Positions 60,601 through 64,000 of a DNA stretch of 64,000 bases are shown piece by piece. A program made the translations under genes and the position numbers. Location of the stretch: the NCBI GenBank assembly GCA_029204225.1, contig CM055100.1, positions 26,302,649 to 26,366,648 on the forward strand, in the 5' to 3' direction. The stretch's first letter is position 1, and the number at the start of each line of letters is the position of its first letter. This DNA comes from Diphasiastrum complanatum. Lineage: Eukaryota > Streptophyta > Lycopodiopsida > Lycopodiales > Lycopodiaceae. The notes beneath the pieces are model-generated. The model saw only the letters and a list, made by a program, of their open reading frames with translations. It did not search any database and was not told the DNA's origin.

Positions 60601-63345
60601 TCATTCCTTTGTTGCTAGAAAGTAATTGTTCTTCTGGTTATAGTCTTCTTGGTATGACAAGTTCAGATACCCCCCCATTCCTCGATTGCCCATTGGTGCG
60701 AGGGGGTTATCACTTAATATATTATTAACAAGATGCGTATACCAACTATCCTTGGTCAGGATTTCAGACATCTCGGCAGAAGGGACAATTAGTAAAAGGG
60801 CAACATATCTATATTCGAGAAATTTTGCTTTAATGTACAGTTGTTGAACAGACAGGAGGGCATACGAAATAAGAGAAGCAGTATTTACATGGTTGTAAGT
60901 GTAATACGATCTAGTTATTGGATTAGTGGAGCAAAGTATATTATTTGTTTTTACTTCCTCCAAATAACAAGAATAGTTAGCTTCCCAATCTGTGTAGATT
61001 TCCCACAGATCAGGGAATAGCAACTGATGAGTAACTCAGGAAGAAACTGATTTAGAGTTAGAGACAACTTTCTTCACATCAAAAATGTTAATTGATTCTA
61101 ATTTATTCAAATACTCATCTAGAGCTGGAAAAATATTATTTTCGAATGTTCTTAGATATTCTAAAATTTATATATACAAGGATCCTACGATCACATGGAT
61201 ATAGTTAGTTTGCACATTGAACTTGTTCTGAACAATGGCAAGGGCGAGGATTCCTTTTTGATGTATAGTTAGTCTAGACCAAAGAGTATTTATGTTAGAA
61301 AAAGTCCAAGGGTTTTCCCATTGTTCTTTTGTGTAGCCAAAAAGTTTAGGTAAGAAAGGTAATCCATTCTCCATTGGAGTTCTGGACTACAAAAAGGTGG
61401 AAGAAAGAATGCTAGTTCCTAATGAAATGTCTGAAATTCTGACCTTAGTAGTGAGTGCACAATCTTGGTTTTCTTTACAACTACTCCACTTGGTGACGCC
61501 TGAGCTTGATATGGAATGATGCTTAATGCCTCAGATTGGTCTTCAGCAGTTTGTACCTCTGCAGCCTCCTTGGATTCAGTCTGTGTCTCCTGATCCTTCT
61601 GGACTTGCCTGCAGATGGTATCCATTTGGATGGCCTGTTCTGACATAACCGATGCTGGCTCATCTGTTTGTGTCTCCTGATCTTGGCCTTGTGCTGGTTC
61701 TTCCACATCAGAAATCTGCATTTAGCCTGATTGAAATTTGGCCTCTTCTAACTCTTCCTTCAACTTTTCATAAGCAATCATCTGCGACTGCAGATATTGC
61801 AGCTGGAAGGTCTAAATCATCTTCTCTTGGATTTTCTTCCATGCTACTGGATTAATTCTGTACCTGCCATGAGATATGCAGGCACCTAGTGTGACTTCGG
61901 CGCTGATTTGCCATAGTATCTTCTCTTCGGCCTGTTTCTTGTATATCTGACTGTCTCTTCTTAACATTTCTACAGAATTTTGCAGTTGGGCAATTGAATC
62001 CTGAGCACTGCTGAGTTTGTTACTCAGCTCCGCATTACTACTCTAAAGAGTAGTTCATACACGTCTCTCCTCCTGCAAAGAAGTCTGCAGGTCTGAAGTT
62101 GTTGTTTAGGCAGTATAATTTCACTTTTGAAGGTATTGGAGTGCTCTTGCATTTCTTTCAACACTTCGAACATAGCGTCCTACCTTCCATTTGCTTCTTC
62201 AAGCTCTATGTTTTTCTTGCTCAGCTCTGCTGGGGCCACTTCAAGTACTTTGGTTTTATAGGCCAGCTCAGCCTTTGTTTCGCTCAACTCTGTATCCCTT
62301 TGGGAGAGGTCTGTTTTTATTCTTTCATACTTTGATCCCAGCTTCCTGGATACTTTCTCCAAGCTGGCAAGATGTTGAATAGTTTCCCTCGTATCCGGCA
62401 GTAGTGTTCCAAAAACTTTTGATATAATTCGGCATCGAGAATTGGTGCCTCGACGTCGCTTTCGTTGCCCTGCTGGCCATCAAGAAGTTGTTCTACTCCT
62501 TGTGGTGCTGGATCTTGTGGTATATCAACCTGATTGTGCTCCTGATCAGCTGTGTCCTCCGCTTCCTCTTCCGCATCCCTATTTCCGTCTGTGCTGGTCA
62601 ATGGCGTATACTGGGATGATGGTGAAGTCATTCTCACCGAGCTCCCTTGACTTGATGATGATGATGTGGTTGCTACGGTGGTTGCGTTTGATGTCTGCAT
62701 CTGGGATTCGGCCTCAATTGATGGGGCTAGCTCTGATAGCACTGGTCTCAACACACCAGCATGCATACATAAAATGTCCGTCTGCTGACCTAGTCTAGAA
62801 AACTGATTAACTTTTACTATTTTACAAAATTGCTTGAAAGCAATCTGTCCAAAGACAATCGGCTCTCCATTTAACAAGTATCCCATATTTGTATTTGAGA
62901 TAGTGTATTCTTGCTCTGATAAAAAGATAGAAGCAAGAGCAAATCGAATGAAGCTCTTGAGATTGGGATCTCTAATGTAAGAGAGTTTATATCCCCGTTT
63001 CTCAAGATAAGCTTCTTCTTGAAAAACTCCACTCTCCGCGATAAAATACGGTTTAGTAACTGGCATACTGTCATCCATAGGCAATCCTAAGGCACGAAAG
63101 TAAAATCCTTCTGTAATAACAATCTCTTGATTGCGAACAATAGTGGAAATATGTCCTTCTTCCGTTTCCCCCAAATTGCAAATCAGCTCATAACACAAAT
63201 CAGTAAGAATTACTGATGGGTTAAATTGAAGAAGACCTTCAATTCGCGCTCGAACAGCTAGTGGTTGTAATATGGTATCACTGGCTTTGGGTGCGTTTTG
63301 AATACAATCGCCATGGTGCTTGCAGTTGTAAACGAGCGATGGCGG
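60601..63345 (-). pseudogene. Large unknown gene, broken (acidic and coiled-coil middle)
   Basis: The best frame, 63198-62317 (293 codons, and open upstream to about 63340), begins with a folded domain (GHISTIVRNQEIVITEGFYF, FQEEAYLEKRGYKLSYIRDP, PNLKSFIRFALASIFLSEQE). It passes into a Ser/Thr-rich and then acidic linker (EEEAEDTADQEHNQVDIPQD), and ends YCRIRGKLFNILPAWRKYPG. After a frame change a coiled-coil segment follows (SQRDTELSETKAELAYKTKV, 62362-62180). Then comes a Gln/Glu-rich part (61721-61419), and, back in the first frame, WENPWTFSNINTLWSRLTIH (61300) and PDLWEIYTDWEANYSCYLEE to a stop at 60601. I recognise no family. The order domain, linker, coil, domain suggests one long protein of a mobile element or host that has decayed; it could also be two genes. 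Confidence 0.35.
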
Positions 63346-64000
63346 ACAAGAGCTTGATCACAACAATTCGCAAATCGGAGAGCAAGAGTGATGGAAAGTG
63401 GTAGCAACAACAACTGAAGTGTTTAAGGTTTTAGACGTGTTGATGATATTTTGGCGGATTAGACTAATGTTAAATGGAAGCGTGTCCTTGGTTTTGAAGG
63501 TACATACTCAATAATAAAGTGTCTAGTCCTAAAAACAAAAATAAATAAATAAATGAATAAATAAACAAAATACACGAATGCTTCGCTTGGTAAATCAAAG
63601 CGAAGATTATTATGCGAAAAATGCGAAGGTGTCAGAAGGTAGAAAATCTCAAAAAATGCGAAGGTAAGTGTTGCAATTTCCATATTTCTAAAATGGTAAA
63701 TTCACTTAATACATAGTATTCCAATGTAGTGTCGGGTTTTTCGCAAAGTACAAGCAATGTAGCAATGCTTCGGTATTTTTGGCATTTTTGCTAAAAATGT
63801 AACTTGGTTTCGGCATTTTCGCAAAAACTTTGGTAAAAATGATGCACCGAAAATTAGTCACCTTGAAATCCACTTTTCCATTTGTCCACAATTATATAAT
63901 ATGAATGTGTCAATTTTTTCTTTTAATTAAGGTGAAAGTCTTTTTTGCACACCATTTCCTTGTGGTACTTCACCCTTAACCCGTTCATCTTGTTCTTCAC
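63346..64000. other. No recognisable gene; gcgaa-rich tail
   Basis: Between about 63570 and 63840 the words gcgaa and gcgaag recur (for example gcgaaaaatgcgaaggtg) and appear inverted as ttcgc/ttcgg. No gene was recognised. Confidence 0.45.

Overview
This is nuclear DNA from a plant, almost certainly a vascular plant with a large, repeat-filled genome. The evidence is two host genes of typical plant families split by GT-AG introns, overall AT-rich DNA, degraded Ty1/copia and Ty3/gypsy elements with plant-type primer sites (tRNA-iMet, tRNA-Asp), and long GA/CT microsatellites. The sequence does not name the species. The mix of transposase relics would suit a fern, lycophyte or gymnosperm, but that is an inference. 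No rRNA gene, tRNA gene, organellar insertion or CRISPR array was seen.

Two host genes look intact. One is a NUDX1-type Nudix hydrolase at 23208-26343 (+): two exons, 160 aa, perfect Nudix box, a 2.65-kb intron. The other is a monoacylglycerol lipase-like alpha/beta hydrolase at 53511-55584 (+): eight exons, 321 aa, full catalytic triad. In both, every intron is GT-AG and the phases close exactly.

The rest is layered mobile DNA. 0-1.7 kb: a DUF7869-like DDE transposase relic (-) interrupted by a tiny tRNA-derived SINE with a perfect 14-bp target-site duplication; a second copy of the SINE lies just upstream of the Nudix gene. 4.7-7.3 kb: a broken SWIM-zinc-finger, MULE-like gene. 7.7-8.6 kb: microsatellites around a GC-rich repeat island. 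10.5-14.5 kb: an Athila/Tat-like gypsy element that kept its 5' LTR, PBS, RNase H and integrase but lost gag-PR-RT. 14.6-22.7 kb: nested copia and gypsy scraps, two LTR families, and a palindrome array. 29.9-33.5 kb: a copia element. 40.9-43.5, 49.6-50.8 and 57.5-59.5 kb: more gypsy fragments.

The most interesting part is 34-48 kb. A four-gene element of unfamiliar type carries a transposase-like ORF (+), an unknown zinc-cysteine ORF (-), a divergently transcribed ORF (+) whose N-terminal half is unmistakably a histone H3 tail and histone fold, followed by a roughly 200-aa extension, and another unknown ORF (-). The divergent promoter space between the second and third genes holds at least seven copies of a 15-bp motif in both orientations. 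Parts of a second copy lie at 43.5-44.2 and 47.3-48.4 kb, which shows that the unit is repeated. Between those parts sits a cluster of near-perfect palindromes. The H3-bearing ORF is broken in this copy (two frameshifts and one stop), so what is seen here is a relic of a possible histone-carrying mobile element.
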